Assembly: GCA_003161635.1 (NCBI GenBank)
Contig: PMOA01000066.1
Coordinates: 8,164-63,669 of the forward strand
Length of the DNA: 55,506 nucleotides
Source of the DNA: Limisphaerales bacterium
GTDB taxonomy: Bacteria; Verrucomicrobiota; Verrucomicrobiia; Limisphaerales; UBA11358
Reading direction: 5' to 3'
A model generated the notes under the pieces. That model did no database searches and was not told the origin of the DNA. It saw only the letters and a list, made by a program, of their open reading frames with translations. The translations under genes were made by a program, and so were the position numbers. Shown here piece after piece: positions 45,078 to 53,331 of the stretch (positions are counted from its first letter, which is position 1; every line of letters starts with the position of its first letter).

Positions 45078-46667
45078 TCAGGTTTTGGCCGGAGGCGGCA
45101 ACGCCTTGCGTTCGCACGCGGCGTATTTCTTGATGAGCTGGTCGTAAACGCGTGCGGCCTTTGGATTCGGACGAATTTCGCTGTTGGAAACCGGGTCGGT
45201 GAAACCGGCGACGACTTGTTCCCATTTCGGTTTTTCCCCGGTCTGAACGAGCCAGCCGTGCGCAGCCCGCAACGCGGCACCCAGCGCGGCGCTCTTGGAG
45301 ACTTCAATGCGCAGGACGGGGCAGTTCATCACGTCAGCCATCACCTGCAAAATGGGTGAATCCTGGGAAGCCCCGCCGGTGGCGTAAATGCAGCCGGGAG
45401 CGACCTTCATCCATTGTGAATGCAGCCGCATCGTCATCATCTGCGCCTCGACGATGGCGCGGCAGTTCGCCGCGGCGTCCTTTTCATCGAGGTCGAAACG
45501 GTGGATACCCGGTTGGTTCACGCGCGGAACAATCTCCGCCTCAAACCACGGCAATAGGATGCCGCCGTTGTTGCCCGGTGGCGTGGCCGTCAGCGCCGCG
45601 CCAAATTTTTTCCAGTCCCTGATGCCATAGGCGTCGCGGATTTTTTCCCGGGCGAGCGAACCGTTCTTGAAACAAATCAACGTCATGTAATCGCCCGTGG
45701 GCGAGCCGAATACGTGGCCTTCGCCGTGTTCGTCGGTCTGGCATTTTTTCATCGAGCCGAAATACGTGTCGCTGGTGCCCAGGCTGATGGCGACCATGCC
45801 TTCGCGAATCAAACCAAGCCCGATCACACTGCACGGATTGTCACCCGACCAGACCAGGGTCTGCGCTTCCGGGTTCAGGCCGAATTTTTTGACGAAATAG
45901 GGACTGACCGCGCCGACGATTTTCCAGGATTCGGCGAGCGGCGGCAGTTTTTTCTTCAAATCCGGCGCGGTGGCATTGAGCGCATTTGGATGCCAGACCT
46001 TTTTCCGGATGTCCATCAGGTTCATGCCCGCGCCGTCGCCGTGATCAATTGGCGCGATCTTCCCCGCCAGCAACGACGCCATGAACGAACTGACCAGCGC
46101 GATGCTCGCAGTTTGGTCGTAGGCGTCGGGCTCGGTTTTGTAAAACTTGCGGATTTGCGGGCCGGTGAACCGCTCGAACGTGTCCGAACCGGTCAGTTGC
46201 GCGGTGGCTTTGATACCGCCAAGCTTTTTGCGGATTTCGGCGCATTCGGCGGCAGTCGAGGAATCCATCCAGATGGGCGAGGTCGGACGCGAAAAAATGC
46301 CGTGCAGATTTTCGACCAGTGTCTTTTGCGGGTTCAACTTTGCCAGCGCACCGGCGGCGCGGTCATTGAGGTAAATCGAGCCGTGCTGCTGGCCGCTGCC
46401 GCTGATGGCCAGAATTTCGCCCAATACGACGCCGTCCTTTTTCATTTCGGCGAACAGCCGGTCGAGCGCCTCGGCCCACATCAGCGGCGAGCTGTGTTTG
46501 ACCAGCGGGTCGGGATGGGGCAGGACGCCGTTTTGGGTTCCGTATTGCGGCAGCGCCTTGTCAAAATTCAGTGATTTTTCATAAACCACCTTGCGGCGGT
46601 CGCAGTCAATGACCACCGCGCTCACGCTTTGCGTGCTGGAATCGAGTCCGAGAAATAATTTGGCCAT
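45078..46667 (-). CDS. FGGY family carbohydrate kinase, xylulokinase-like
   Basis: 529 residues. I start at ATG 46667 (MAKLFLGLDSSTQSVSAVVID); the ORF-track start at 46721 adds a non-conserved tail. The phosphate-1 motif is LGLDSSTQS. ISGSGQQHGSIYL and TSPIWMDSSTAAEC follow the substrate-binding pattern of XylB-like kinases. The second domain has DNPCSVIGLGLIREGMVAISLGTSDTY and the adenosine motif IYATGGASQDSPILQVMADV. Such enzymes phosphorylate a ketopentose or a deoxyketohexose (xylulose, rhamnulose, fuculose) in the cytoplasm. The surrounding L-sugar glycosidases leave the substrate open. It is divergent from the GH65-like gene across a 52-bp promoter region. Confidence 0.88.
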   Translation of the reverse strand: MAKLFLGLDSSTQSVSAVVIDCDRRKVVYEKSLNFDKALPQYGTQNGVLPHPDPLVKHSSPLMWAEALDRLFAEMKKDGVVLGEILAISGSGQQHGSIYLNDRAAGALAKLNPQKTLVENLHGIFSRPTSPIWMDSSTAAECAEIRKKLGGIKATAQLTGSDTFERFTGPQIRKFYKTEPDAYDQTASIALVSSFMASLLAGKIAPIDHGDGAGMNLMDIRKKVWHPNALNATAPDLKKKLPPLAESWKIVGAVSPYFVKKFGLNPEAQTLVWSGDNPCSVIGLGLIREGMVAISLGTSDTYFGSMKKCQTDEHGEGHVFGSPTGDYMTLICFKNGSLAREKIRDAYGIRDWKKFGAALTATPPGNNGGILLPWFEAEIVPRVNQPGIHRFDLDEKDAAANCRAIVEAQMMTMRLHSQWMKVAPGCIYATGGASQDSPILQVMADVMNCPVLRIEVSKSAALGAALRAAHGWLVQTGEKPKWEQVVAGFTDPVSNSEIRPNPKAARVYDQLIKKYAACERKALPPPAKT

Positions 46668-46719
46668 GGAAATTTGAATGTGTCGTTTGCGTCTTATTTG
46701 GTAACAATAAACTTGAACC

Positions 46720-48981
46720 ATGCAATCGAAAACCGCGCTTTGGCTTCATTTTCATAGTATTGTCCTGCTCTGCACCGTCGCGGCCCACGCCGGTCCGACC
46801 CCGGCTGCGCCGGAGGCTTCGCCGAGGCGAGTTGACCGGCAGGCGCTGGTAACGCGGCACAATATCGTGTTGCACCAGTTCGACGCCAACAATCCTTTGA
46901 CGGTCGGCAACGGCGAATTCGCTTTCACAGTGGACGCCACCGGGTTGCAAACCTTTCCGGAAGCGTTCGAGCAAACGACGCCGCTCGGCACGTTGTCGGA
47001 CTGGGGCTGGCACACGATCCCAAATACGAACGGCTGGAGCATCGACACTTTTCAGTTCAAGGAATTCGCCGACCTGAACGGGCGCAAAGTTCCCTACGCC
47101 GACGTGCCCGGCAACAATCAAACGCCCGAAATCAAATGGCTGCGCGCCAATCCGCATCGGTTGCACCTCGGCCAGATTGGTTTTGTCCTCACGCACGCGG
47201 ACGGTTCGCCGGCGCGGACGAACGATTTGATCGACGTTGAGCAGACGCTGGATTTGTGGGATGGCCTGCTTACCAGTCATTTCAAATTCGATGGCCAACC
47301 GGTTACGGTAAAAACCGTTTGCGATCCGAAACTCGATGCGATTGCAGTGCGCGTCGAGTCGCCGCTAGTGAAACAAGACCGGTTGGCGATTCAAATTCAT
47401 TTTCCCTATGGCACGGGCGAAACGAAAACGGCGGATTGGAGCAAGCCCGATGCGCATGAGACTTTTCTAAACCAGCCCGGGCCCAACGAGGTCGATTTTT
47501 TCCGCAAGCTGGACAACGACGAGTATTTCGCGGCGGCAAGCTGGACGAAGAACGCGACGTTGCGCGAGGTCGAAAGGCATCGGTTTGTGATTTGCACCAG
47601 CACGGATTCGAGGGCGGGAGCGCCGGTCTCCGACCCGGCACGTTTGGACAAATCACGGCATCGAGCCGAATCGGAGTTCGGCGCTCCTTCGGATACGCTG
47701 GAATTGGTCTGCGCTTTTTCATCAACGAATCTCACGGCTAAAAGTTTGCCGACGTTTGCTCAATCCAAAAGCGCGGCGCAGGAGCATTGGAACCATTTTT
47801 GGCGCACGGGCGGCGCGATTGATTTGTCCGGCAGCAAGGACCCGCGCTGGTTTGAACTCGAACGCCGCATTGTGTTGTCGCAATACCTCACGGCCATCCA
47901 GGACGCCGGACAGCATCCACCGCAGGAAACCGGGCTGACTTACAATACGTGGGAAGGCAAGTTTCATCTGGAGATGCACTGGTGGCACGAGGCGCATTTC
48001 GCGTTGTGGAATCGCATCGGGCTGCTTGAGAAAAGCCTCGGTTACTACCAGAAAATTTTGCCACGCGCAGAGGCCACGGCACAAAAACAGGGCTACGCCG
48101 GCGCGCGTTGGCCGAAAATGACCGGTCCCGGCGGCGCGGAATCACCGTCGCCCATCGGGCCTTTCCTCATCTGGCAGCAGCCGCATCCGATTTTCTATGC
48201 CGAGCTTTGCTATCGCAGCCACGGCGACGGCGACCGCAAAACGCTGGAAAAATACAGCAACATCGTTTTTGCGACGGCGGGTTTCATGGCCAGCTACGCG
48301 ACGTGGGACGACGCAACCAAACGTTACGTGCTCGGTCCGACGTTGCAATGCGCGCAGGAAATTTTTCCGAAGGACAAAACCTTCAACCCGACGTTCGAGC
48401 TGACCTATTGGCGCTGGGGGCTGGAGACGGCGCAGCTTTGGCGCCAGCGCCTCGGCCTGCCGCGCGATGAAAAGTGGGACGCGGTCTTGAAGGACCTCGC
48501 CAAGCCGCCGGTGGGCGACGGCAAATACCTCTTCACCGAAAGCACGCCGGATTGTTACACGAACTCGAAATGGAATGCCGATCATCCATCGGTGACGGCG
48601 GCGCTGGGACTGTTACCCGGCCCGGGCGTGGACGCGGAGACGATGCGGCGCACGCTGGATTGGGTCTGGAAAAACTGGAACTGGCCGGACACGTGGGGTT
48701 GGGATTATCCGATGCTGGCAATGTGCGCCGCGCGGCTGGGCGAACCGGAACGCGCCGTGGACGCGCTGCTGCTCGACACGCCGAAAAACCATTACGCGCT
48801 CAACGGCCAGGTTTATCAACGGCCCGGCCTGACGATTTATCTGCCCGCCAACGGCGGCCTGCTTTATGCCGCGACGATGATGGCCGCCGGATGGGATGGT
48901 GCGCCGAAAAAGAACGCGCCCGGATTTCCAGACAATGGCCAATGGAATGTGCGCTGGGAAAATCTGCGGTCGGCGCCGTGA
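46720..48981 (+). CDS. GH65-like (alpha/alpha)6 glycoside hydrolase, exported
   Basis: 753 residues from ATG 46720, signal peptide ALWLHFHSIVLLCTVAAHA. N-terminal beta-sandwich (ANNPLTVGNGEFAFTVDATGLQTFPEAF), then a helical barrel with PPQETGLTYNTWEGKFHLEMHWWHEAHFALW and LTYWRWGLETAQLWRQRLGLP. The layout and motifs resemble GH65/GH95-clan proteins often annotated as glycosyl hydrolase in Verrucomicrobiota. The specific sugar is not predictable. Residues about 300-325 (RAGAPVSDPARLDKSRHRAESEFGAPSD) come from a palindromic repeat (47617-47687) translated in frame. It is transcribed away from the kinase gene. Confidence 0.8.
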   Translation: MQSKTALWLHFHSIVLLCTVAAHAGPTPAAPEASPRRVDRQALVTRHNIVLHQFDANNPLTVGNGEFAFTVDATGLQTFPEAFEQTTPLGTLSDWGWHTIPNTNGWSIDTFQFKEFADLNGRKVPYADVPGNNQTPEIKWLRANPHRLHLGQIGFVLTHADGSPARTNDLIDVEQTLDLWDGLLTSHFKFDGQPVTVKTVCDPKLDAIAVRVESPLVKQDRLAIQIHFPYGTGETKTADWSKPDAHETFLNQPGPNEVDFFRKLDNDEYFAAASWTKNATLREVERHRFVICTSTDSRAGAPVSDPARLDKSRHRAESEFGAPSDTLELVCAFSSTNLTAKSLPTFAQSKSAAQEHWNHFWRTGGAIDLSGSKDPRWFELERRIVLSQYLTAIQDAGQHPPQETGLTYNTWEGKFHLEMHWWHEAHFALWNRIGLLEKSLGYYQKILPRAEATAQKQGYAGARWPKMTGPGGAESPSPIGPFLIWQQPHPIFYAELCYRSHGDGDRKTLEKYSNIVFATAGFMASYATWDDATKRYVLGPTLQCAQEIFPKDKTFNPTFELTYWRWGLETAQLWRQRLGLPRDEKWDAVLKDLAKPPVGDGKYLFTESTPDCYTNSKWNADHPSVTAALGLLPGPGVDAETMRRTLDWVWKNWNWPDTWGWDYPMLAMCAARLGEPERAVDALLLDTPKNHYALNGQVYQRPGLTIYLPANGGLLYAATMMAAGWDGAPKKNAPGFPDNGQWNVRWENLRSAP
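47617..47687. repeat. GGAGCGCCG...CGGCGCTCC element inside the GH65-like gene
   Basis: 71 bp with the same 9-bp ends as the non-coding element at 3767-3901. It reads through in frame as an Arg/Ala/Pro-rich loop between two beta-strands (RFVICTSTDS and TLELVCAFSS). Confidence 0.78.
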
Positions 48982-49012
48982 TTAGTGCCATTTCTCAGAG
49001 AGAATAAGTGAA

Positions 49013-49074
49013 TGGTAGGGCGGCGCTGCTGCGCCGCCGGATTGTCATGGCCGCACGGCAGCGCGGCCCTACCA
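49013..49074. repeat. TGGTAGGGC...GCCCTACCA hairpin element
   Basis: 62 bp. The ends TGGTAGGGC and GCCCTACCA are perfect inverted copies. Internal stems are GGCGGCGCTGCTGCGCCGCC and GCCGCACGGCAGCGCGGC. It is the non-coding counterpart of the element in uvrA, and lies 31 bp after the GH65-like stop where it could end transcription. Confidence 0.78.
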
Positions 49075-49098
49075 TCAGCAAAGGCTGTTCACAGAAAT

Positions 49099-49350
49099 TT
49101 ATTTCTCTGCGATCTTTACCGGCAGCGTCAACTGCGCCAGGCGCAGCGTCGCATCGGTTTCCGATGCGATGATGGCCCCGCCGTTCAAATCCACCGAAGT
49201 CACTTCATTCGCCGCGTCTTTGGGGAGATTGAAAATAAGCGTATCCGTGCCGCTGCCGGAGGCGTAATGGGCGAAAGTGCCGTCGCTCAATTTTAACTGT
49301 GGCTTGCCTTTCACCGTGGTGTTGCTCGGCGGCTTCACGACGAACTTCAT
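49099..49350 (-). pseudogene. C-terminal fragment of a beta-strand (Ig/cadherin-like) repeat protein
   Basis: Roughly 65 meaningful residues: KPQLKLSDGTFAHYASGSGTDTLIFNLPKDAANEVTSVDLNG...LTLPVKIAEK. The LSDGT-YASGSGTDTL pattern is typical of one Ig-like or bacterial cadherin-like repeat at the end of a large surface protein. The first 17 or so codons of the ORF are antisense to the RhaT fragment and are not real sequence of this protein. There is no signal peptide or start context, so it is a truncated remnant meeting the RhaT fragment head to head. Confidence 0.6.
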
Positions 49351-49765
49351 CTGGTGCGTGCTGCTGAATTTGAAAAATCGCAGTGGTTACCAGTATTTTT
49401 CCTCCCATATCCGTCCTGAACACGCTCCCGCGCCGGGCGCGGCGGCGAATGTCCCGCCAGCCGATCTCAAGGTGCCGGTTTTGGCCAACTACCTTTTCTC
49501 CGCGCTGGCCGGCATCTGCTGGTACTTCCAGTTCTTCTTCTACACGATGGGTGCAACGCAGATGGGCAAGTACGATTTCGCCTCATGGACGCTGTACATG
49601 GCCAGCATCATCATCTTCAGCACCATGTGGGGATGGATTCTCCACGAGTGGAAAGGCTCCGGCAAAAAGGCTCATTTGCTGATTGGCGGCGGCATCGCCA
49701 CGCTGGTTCTTTCCACCATCATCATCGGCTACGGCACCTATTTGAAAAGCCAGGCCGGCCAATGA
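49304..49765 (+). pseudogene. rhaT: RhaT-type L-rhamnose/H+ symporter, C-terminal fragment
   Basis: About 153 residues matching the C-terminal half of RhaT: LPFTVVLLGGFTTNFIWCVLLNLKNRSGYQYFS, then ANYLFSALAGICWYFQFFFYTMGATQMGKYDFASWTLYMASIIIFSTMWG, and a last membrane helix ending YGTYLKSQAGQ. Four membrane segments are visible where the full transporter would have about ten. The upstream sequence stops matching at about 49304, where the fragment on the other strand begins. The 5' half is therefore missing: either a deletion/rearrangement scar or an assembly join. A rhamnose transporter would fit the pectin-directed cluster. Confidence 0.78.
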
Positions 49766-49826
49766 ACGAAGAGTGGCGGACATCGGGTTGCCCGCCTGTG
49801 TCGTTGTCGATCGGGGGAATCCAACC

Positions 49827-50873
49827 TCACGCCGCAACCGCAAACGCGGCCGTCTCATCGGTGGCAGGACGGTCGCGCTCCTCCATTCCTGCCCGCAATT
49901 TCTTGAGCGCCTCCTCCTGAATCTGCCGGATGCGTTCGCGGGTCACACCAAAATGCTCACCGACCTCCTCCAGGGTTTTCGGCCTGCCGTCATTCAGCCC
50001 AAAGCGCAGGGTGAGGATCGCGCTTTCGCGCCCGGTGAGGGTGGCCAGAACTTCCCGCACCAGGTTCGTGTCGGTTTCCCGGATGAGCCGGTCAAAGGGC
50101 AATGCCGCATTCGGGTCGGCCACGACTTCCGAGACGCGGCTCGACTCGTCGTCACCCATCGGCGCGTCCAATGAAACCGGCGCCCGGGACGCCTGGCGAT
50201 ATTGCCGCACGCGCCGCGGATTGAGTCCCAAAGCGTCCGCCACCTCCTCATCAGTTGGATCCCGGTCGAGCACTTCACGGAGCTTCCGTTCCGCGCGGCG
50301 GATATGGGCCATCTTATCGACCACATGGACCGGCAGGCGAATGGTCTTCGACTGGTTCGCCAATGCCCGCAGGATGCTCTGCCTGATCCACCACGAGGCG
50401 TAAGTGGAGAGCTTCGCGCCCTTCCTGGGGTCAAACCGTTCCACCCCCTTCATCAGGCCGATGTTGCCCTCATTGATGAGGTCGAGCAGCGGCAGGCCCA
50501 GCCCGTCATAGTCGCGGGCGATTTTCACCACCAACCGCAGGTTGGCCTTGATCATCTGTTCGCGCGCCGCTTTGTCACCCCGCTTGATTCGCCGGGCGAG
50601 CGCGATTTCCTCCTTGGGCGTCAGCAATTGCACCTGGCCGATCTCGCGGAGATAGAGTTGCAAGGCGTCGCCGCGTGCCGAATCCACCGGCCATGGCTGG
50701 ACCGGCTCGCTTTCCGTGACCGCCGGTTTCGCCCGCCGGACCCCGGCGGTGGGTGACGCCGACAACGACAAAGCACGACTTCGCTTCGCCAGACGCGACG
50801 GGGCCAAATGGATGCGGGACGGTGTGAGGCTGGTCGCCCTCGACCGGTAAGTCCGCTGAAATGTGGTTTTCAT
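49827..50873 (-). CDS. RNA polymerase sigma-70 factor, group 2 (RpoD/RpoS-like)
   Basis: 348 residues from ATG 50873 with AGGGA five bases upstream. Region 1.2: GDALQLYLREIGQVQLLTPKEE. Region 2: ANLRLVVKIARDYDGLGLPLLDLINEGNIGLMKGVERFDPRKGAKLSTYASWWIRQSI. Region 3: IRRAERKLREVLDRDPTDEEVADAL. Region 4: LTGRESAILTLRFGL and TLEEVGEHFGVTRERIRQIQEEAL. The long region 1.1 of the housekeeping factor is replaced by a basic 60-residue tail, so this is an alternative factor. It lies nine bases after trxA and shares its promoter, which suggests a stress-linked (perhaps redox) response. Confidence 0.94.
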   Translation of the reverse strand: MKTTFQRTYRSRATSLTPSRIHLAPSRLAKRSRALSLSASPTAGVRRAKPAVTESEPVQPWPVDSARGDALQLYLREIGQVQLLTPKEEIALARRIKRGDKAAREQMIKANLRLVVKIARDYDGLGLPLLDLINEGNIGLMKGVERFDPRKGAKLSTYASWWIRQSILRALANQSKTIRLPVHVVDKMAHIRRAERKLREVLDRDPTDEEVADALGLNPRRVRQYRQASRAPVSLDAPMGDDESSRVSEVVADPNAALPFDRLIRETDTNLVREVLATLTGRESAILTLRFGLNDGRPKTLEEVGEHFGVTRERIRQIQEEALKKLRAGMEERDRPATDETAAFAVAA

Positions 50874-50882
50874 TTGTTTCCC

Positions 50883-51245
50883 TCAGTTCTTTTGGATGAG
50901 TGAGTGTGAGCCTCCGGCGGCCACGGCCAGCGCTTCCAGTTTGGAAATAATTGCCTTCTTACCCACGACCCCCGCGGTTTGATGACGCACTTCGCCGCCG
51001 GCGAAATAGAGCAACGTCGGAATCGCCTGGATGCCGAAGCGCTCCGCCAGCACGGGATGGTTGTCCACGTTGACCCTGGCAACTTTCACGCGACCGGATT
51101 GTTCGGCGGCGATTTCGTCGAGCACCGGCGCGAGCATTTTGCACGGCCCGCACCACCCGGCCCAAAAGTCCACGAGGACGGGTTGCGCTGATTTCAGGAC
51201 TTCGGTTTCAAAATTCGCTTCGTTGATTTCAATGGTCGCTTTCAT
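50883..51245 (-). CDS. trxA: Thioredoxin
   Basis: 120 residues from ATG 51245 with AGGA eight bases upstream. Active site WAGWCGPCKM near residue 32, cis-proline loop IPTLLYF, and the VARVNVDNHPVLAERFGI strand. The protein has the standard thioredoxin length plus a 12-residue polar tail (GGSHSLIQKN). It reduces protein disulfides in the cytoplasm. It sits between the small unknown gene and the sigma factor, in an operon that begins downstream of the Rrf2-type inverted repeat. Confidence 0.96.
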   Translation of the reverse strand: MKATIEINEANFETEVLKSAQPVLVDFWAGWCGPCKMLAPVLDEIAAEQSGRVKVARVNVDNHPVLAERFGIQAIPTLLYFAGGEVRHQTAGVVGKKAIISKLEALAVAAGGSHSLIQKN

Positions 51246-51293
51246 ATTTCAGTTCCTGGTTGTTTCAATTGTCGGAATGCGCCGACATCCCCG

Positions 51294-51614
51294 TCAGGCC
51301 GCCAGCACCAAAACCGGGTTTGCACGCCGCACGGATTGCTGCTGCCGGTCCCAAGCGATGACCGTCTGGACTTTCTCCGTAGCGAGCGCCGGGAAAACGA
51401 GGTGGGGATACCCCGTCTGCCAGGCCACCGCCTCGGCTTCATTCAACGCCAGCCGGAGCAGGCGTTCCTGCGATTGGAGCGCCTGCTGGGATTCGGCGAA
51501 GATCGCCGCCTTGGCCCGCGCGAGAATCTTCCGGCACGAGGCCCGGCAGCCGACCTTGAACCCGGTTCCGGCTTCCGCGTTTCCGCGGTTCCGGTTCGTA
51601 TCATTCAGTTTCAT
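51294..51614 (-). CDS. Small protein of unknown function in the trxA operon
   Basis: About 106 residues from ATG 51614 (KLNDTNRNRGNAEAG); AAAGG lies about 10 bases upstream. The helical middle KAAIFAESQQALQSQERLLRLALNEAEAVAWQTGYPHLVFPALATEKVQTVIAWDRQQQSVR resembles small helical proteins found beside thioredoxin genes in related bacteria, but I cannot name a family. There are two Cys in GCRASCRK. First gene of the operon, with the 17-bp inverted repeat 23 bp upstream. Confidence 0.75.
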   Translation of the reverse strand: MKLNDTNRNRGNAEAGTGFKVGCRASCRKILARAKAAIFAESQQALQSQERLLRLALNEAEAVAWQTGYPHLVFPALATEKVQTVIAWDRQQQSVRRANPVLVLAA

Positions 51615-51635
51615 ATTCCGCACCTTTCACTTTTA

Positions 51636-51654
51636 TGTAACATTTATAGTTACA
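51636..51654. promoter_or_regulatory. Inverted repeat upstream of the trxA-sigma operon (putative Rrf2 operator)
   Basis: TGTAACATTTATAGTTACA: GTAAC, 7 bp, GTTAC. The same half-sites and spacing (GTAAC, 7 bp, ATTAC) occur in front of the Rrf2 gene at 52139-52155, which points to one regulator acting on both promoters. Confidence 0.65.
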
Positions 51655-51677
51655 TATTAATCCAAAAAAAGAGAACG

Positions 51678-52124
51678 TCAATCAACTTTTTTCCGGGCGC
51701 AGACGCCCGAGGCCTTCACCGCACTGATCACCCCGGCCAGGGTGGTCTTCTCCAGGTCCCGTTCCAGGGCGGCCTGGGCCGACGCAAAAACCTTGTCCAG
51801 CGTTTCCCGGATGCAGTGGCCCACCGGGCACGCCGCGTTGGGTTTTCGCGAAGGCGTGGCAAAAGGTTCAACATCCTCGACTGCCCGATAAACTTGGGCC
51901 AGATTGATGTGCCCGGGCGAACGGCTCAAACGGGAACCCGACCCGGCCCCTTTGCCGGTCTCCACCAGTTTGGCCCGTTGCAAGGCCAGCAGGAGCCGCC
52001 GGACAATGACCGGGTTGGTGTTGACGCTGGCCGCCAGCAAGGCCGACGTGACCCGGTCGCCCTCCTTGTAAGCGAGGACGGCCAGCACGTGAACCGCCAT
52101 GGCAAAGCGACAACTGGTTCTCAT
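51678..52124 (-). CDS. Rrf2 family transcriptional regulator
   Basis: 149 residues from ATG 52124. N-terminal winged helix: SCRFAMAVHVLAVLAYKEGDRVTSALLAASVNTNPVIVRRLLLALQRAKLVETGKGAGSGSRLSRSPGHINLAQVYRAVED, the standard Rrf2 pattern. Cysteines in AACPVGHCIRE could act in redox sensing, although the three-Cys spacing of iron-sulfur Rrf2 members (IscR, NsrR) is not clear. It is encoded upstream of the small gene, trxA and sigma factor on the same strand. The shared inverted repeats suggest autoregulation plus control of that operon. Confidence 0.93.
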   Translation of the reverse strand: MRTSCRFAMAVHVLAVLAYKEGDRVTSALLAASVNTNPVIVRRLLLALQRAKLVETGKGAGSGSRLSRSPGHINLAQVYRAVEDVEPFATPSRKPNAACPVGHCIRETLDKVFASAQAALERDLEKTTLAGVISAVKASGVCARKKVD

Positions 52125-52138
52125 AACCTGCAAATTAA

Positions 52139-52155
52139 GTAACTTCAGTGATTAC
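52139..52155. promoter_or_regulatory. Inverted repeat upstream of the Rrf2 gene (putative autoregulatory operator)
   Basis: GTAACTTCAGTGATTAC, 17 bp, 15 bp before the start codon. It matches the half-site arrangement at 51637-51653. Confidence 0.6.
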
Positions 52156-52260
52156 ATTTGTCAACTGGAAATTGAAAGGGAAAGGGATTCGCGTCACGCA
52201 CCCTGGAGTTGATGCTGAAAATCCGGCTCTTCCCGCCCCAGTCAGGCCGGGGAGTTGAAT

Positions 52261-53331
52261 TCAGTTCCCGGCTTTCCGGTGCATGGCCTGTTTGAAAAAC
52301 TCGCCGGACCCGGTGAGATCATAATCCCATGAGGCCAACAGGCTCGGTCCCCACTCGGGATCAAAACACCAGGCCATCCAACTGATCCCCTTCCCTTCCA
52401 GATAATTGATGATGAGATTTCCGTAGTCGTCATCCTTCAGTGCGGTTCCCTTGGGCACGGTAAAACCAAACTCGGTCGCGATGACCGGGTAACGGCCGGC
52501 GGCGAACCCAAAATCCTCCTCCCACTTCGGTTCCCAGGGCTTCGACCGCTTGTTCGCATAGGGATGCGTCACATATCCGATGCCTTCCGCTTCGAGGGGC
52601 TCGAGGTTGAGCGGAGTCAGGTCGTACGCCCAATCGAGACCGGCCACGAGGGGAATCTTTTCGGTGTCAAACGCCCGAATCAGCCGGATCATGTCCTCGT
52701 TCAACTTTTTCCATTCACTCCACGACATGCTGCCCAACTGGCCCCGGTAGAGGGTCGGTTCATTGAACAGTTCATAAAAGGCAATGGTGTGGGTCCCCTT
52801 GAAATGTTGCGCCATCGTCCGCCAGAATTCGAACGTCTCCGGTTGCGTGGTGTCGTACATGGGGTCCTGGAACAGTTCCATCTGCAAGTTGCCGATGCTG
52901 TGCCAGTCGATGATGATGCGCAGGTTCAGTTCCGTGCACCAATCCACCGCCTGGTCGAGCAGTTTGAGATACTCGCGCGGCGTGCGCTCGCGCCAGGCCG
53001 CCGGATGAACCGGGATGCGGACGAGGGTGGCGCCCATTTCCTTCACCTTCTCAAAATGGTTTTTGTTCCAGTGCCCCTGATGTTCGAGCTTGTCGGGATC
53101 GGAAATTGACAGGCCCCGGAACAGGACGGCTTTGCCGTCCGGATCGACAAATTTGTTCCCTTGCACCCGGATCAGGGGAAGTTGGTTCGTCTGGGAACTG
53201 GTGAAAGGCGGGCCGAAGGGCCGGTCCTGCCACCAGCGATGGTAGTCATTGGTCCGGGCGGTTGGCTGGGCGTTGGCGTGTTGGAGACAGAGCAAGGCTG
53301 TGCCGAGAATGGTAAAGACGGTTTTTTTCAT
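52261..53331 (-). CDS. GH5 family endoglucanase-like enzyme, exported
   Basis: 356 residues. I start at ATG 53331 (MKKTVFTILGTALLCLQHANA, signal peptide) rather than 53379. TIM-barrel landmarks of GH5: LFRGLSISD, GATLVRIPVHPAAWR, LRIIIDWHSIGN, acid/base Glu in FYELFNEPT, THPYANK, nucleophile Glu in VIATEFGFT, and the aromatic GISWMAWCFD. The family covers cellulases, mannanases and related endo-beta-glycanases; specificity is open. It stands alone behind the Rrf2 gene with its own promoter region, but fits the plant-polysaccharide theme of the window. Confidence 0.92.
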   Translation of the reverse strand: MKKTVFTILGTALLCLQHANAQPTARTNDYHRWWQDRPFGPPFTSSQTNQLPLIRVQGNKFVDPDGKAVLFRGLSISDPDKLEHQGHWNKNHFEKVKEMGATLVRIPVHPAAWRERTPREYLKLLDQAVDWCTELNLRIIIDWHSIGNLQMELFQDPMYDTTQPETFEFWRTMAQHFKGTHTIAFYELFNEPTLYRGQLGSMSWSEWKKLNEDMIRLIRAFDTEKIPLVAGLDWAYDLTPLNLEPLEAEGIGYVTHPYANKRSKPWEPKWEEDFGFAAGRYPVIATEFGFTVPKGTALKDDDYGNLIINYLEGKGISWMAWCFDPEWGPSLLASWDYDLTGSGEFFKQAMHRKAGN

